Below are positions 4,611 to 5,555 of a stretch of 5,555 nucleotides of DNA, in pieces; the stretch's first letter is position 1; every line of letters starts with the position of its first letter. The stretch is taken from assembly GCA_017460245.1 (NCBI GenBank), contig JAFUBK010000012.1, positions 1 through 5,555 of the forward strand, read 5' to 3'. The stretch comes from Bacilli bacterium. Its GTDB lineage: Bacteria > Bacillota_I > Bacilli_A > RF39 > UBA660. The notes beneath the pieces were generated by a model that worked only from the letters and a program-made list of their open reading frames with translations, searched no databases and was not told the DNA's origin. Position numbers and translations under genes: made by a program.

Positions 4611-5555
4611 ATGAAAAACGATGCTATTACGTCTAGGGATGTTGATTTTGCTAAATGGTATACAGATGTTGTTAAAGCTGCTCATTTGGCAGATTATTCA
4701 GCGGTAAAAGGTTGTATAGTTATTGAACCTAATGGGTATGCTATTTGGGAAAAAATGCAAGAAATTTTAGATAAAAAATTTAAGGAACTGGGGCATGTTA
4801 ATTGTCAAATGCCTTTGCTAATACCTGAAAACTTACTTAAAAAAGAATCTGATTTAGTAAATGGTTTTGCGCCAGAGGTAGCTTGGGTAACTGAAGGTGG
4901 TCAGAAAAAATTAGATGATAGACTTGCTATAAGACCAACTTCGGAAACTTTATTTTGCGATTATTATAAAACTCATGTTAAATCACATAGAGATTTGCCT
5001 ATGCTTTATAATCAGTGGTGTAATGTTTTTAGATGGGAAAAAGAGACTAGACCGTTTTTAAGAAGTAGAGAATTTTTATGGCAAGAAGGTCATACGATAC
5101 ATGCAACTAAGGAAGAAGCTGAAAAAGAAACTAATCAGATGATTGATGTTTATCATTGGTTTCATAATGAAATTTTGGCTATTCCTTCGATTAAGGGTCA
5201 AAAAACGGAAAAGGAAAAATTTGCTGGTGCAGAATATACTTTAACTAATGAAGCACTTATGTATAATGGGGTAGTTTTACAATCAGGTACGTCTCATTAT
5301 TTTGGCCAAAAGTTTGCAGAAGCTTATGATGTTAAATTTACTAATAAGGAAAACAAGGAAGAGTATGTATATCAAACATCTTGGGGAACTACTACAAGGA
5401 TGATTGGTGGTTTGATTATGGTTCATAGTGATGATTTTGGCTTGGTTTTACCACCACGTATTGCCCCAAAACAAGTAGTTATTATTCCAATTGGTAATGA
5501 TGAAAAAGGTATGGAATTGGCTAGTAGTTTTAATGAACGACTTTTAAATTCTAAA
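4611..5555 (+). CDS. proS: Prolyl-tRNA synthetase, archaeal/eukaryote type (5' part)
   Basis: This class II synthetase charges tRNA-Pro with proline in the cytoplasm. The first 315 residues are visible; the family is about 475-480 residues long, so most of the anticodon-binding and the C-terminal domains lie beyond the window. It is the archaeal/eukaryote-like form, shared by some Firmicutes and mycoplasmas, as it lacks the editing insertion that the usual bacterial form carries between motifs 2 and 3. Seen: motif 1 region (about 34-73, ending QMPLLIPE); RPTSET (108-113) of the active site; motif 2 FRWEKETRPFLRSREFLWQE (140-159) followed by GHT; the proline-pocket segment SGTSHYFGQKFAEAYD (225-240); and motif 3 GTTTRMIGGL (259-268), with R263, followed by DDFGLVLPPRIAP. 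The anticodon-binding domain begins near 288 (QVVIIPIG). AAGGAGGA (4597-4604) lies six bases before the ATG. Expression should follow tRNA-Pro charging through the upstream T-box. Confidence 0.97.
   Translation, partial: MKNDAITSRDVDFAKWYTDVVKAAHLADYSAVKGCIVIEPNGYAIWEKMQEILDKKFKELGHVNCQMPLLIPENLLKKESDLVNGFAPEVAWVTEGGQKKLDDRLAIRPTSETLFCDYYKTHVKSHRDLPMLYNQWCNVFRWEKETRPFLRSREFLWQEGHTIHATKEEAEKETNQMIDVYHWFHNEILAIPSIKGQKTEKEKFAGAEYTLTNEALMYNGVVLQSGTSHYFGQKFAEAYDVKFTNKENKEEYVYQTSWGTTTRMIGGLIMVHSDDFGLVLPPRIAPKQVVIIPIGNDEKGMELASSFNERLLNSK

Noticed and set aside
1..5555. CRISPR arrays, insertion sequences, tRNA or rRNA genes, and TGA-as-Trp recoding
   Set aside because: No direct repeats with spacers, no transposase or terminal inverted repeats, and no tRNA or rRNA signature were seen. 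Tryptophans use TGG and genes end in TAA or TAG, so recoding is not needed.

Overview
This window is a low-GC chromosomal segment (roughly 30% G+C by eye) from a Gram-positive-type bacterium, most likely an uncultured member of the Bacilli/Mollicutes-related lineages that still builds a cell wall. The reasons are the extreme A+T bias, strong AGGAGG-type ribosome binding sites, DivIB, FtsA and FtsZ proteins of Firmicutes type, and a T-box leader. The standard genetic code fits: tryptophans are read from TGG, and the five genes whose ends are visible stop at TAA or TAG. The exact taxon cannot be fixed from the sequence alone.

All six genes lie on the + strand. Positions 1-1979 hold the end of a division/cell-wall (dcw) operon: the C-terminal part of murG (lipid II synthesis), murB overlapping it by 8 bases (UDP-MurNAc synthesis), and divIB/ftsQ (divisome membrane protein) 12 bases further on. 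A weak hairpin with a T-tract follows at 1985-2014. A new promoter (TATAAT at 2055-2060) then drives ftsA and ftsZ, which are 11 bases apart; the ftsZ ribosome binding site overlaps the ftsA stop codon.

The 214 bases between ftsZ and the last gene are almost wholly regulatory. They hold a T-box riboswitch (about 4406-4591) with a recognisable Stem I, a proline CCU specifier, a textbook antiterminator with the UGGUACC bulge, and a competing terminator. It precedes proS, the archaeal/eukaryote-type prolyl-tRNA synthetase, which runs off the window end. A perfect TATAAT overlaps the ftsZ stop codon, so the leader may have its own promoter inside the ftsZ 3' end. No separate ftsZ terminator is visible, so the T-box terminator may also end the ftsAZ transcript.

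Together the first five genes make peptidoglycan precursor and build the Z-ring with its membrane anchor; proS is a translation gene controlled by uncharged tRNA-Pro. I do not see a novel biological system here. The points most worth checking are the T-box/ftsZ arrangement and two substitutions at normally conserved nucleotide-site positions, N204 in FtsA and K164 in FtsZ.
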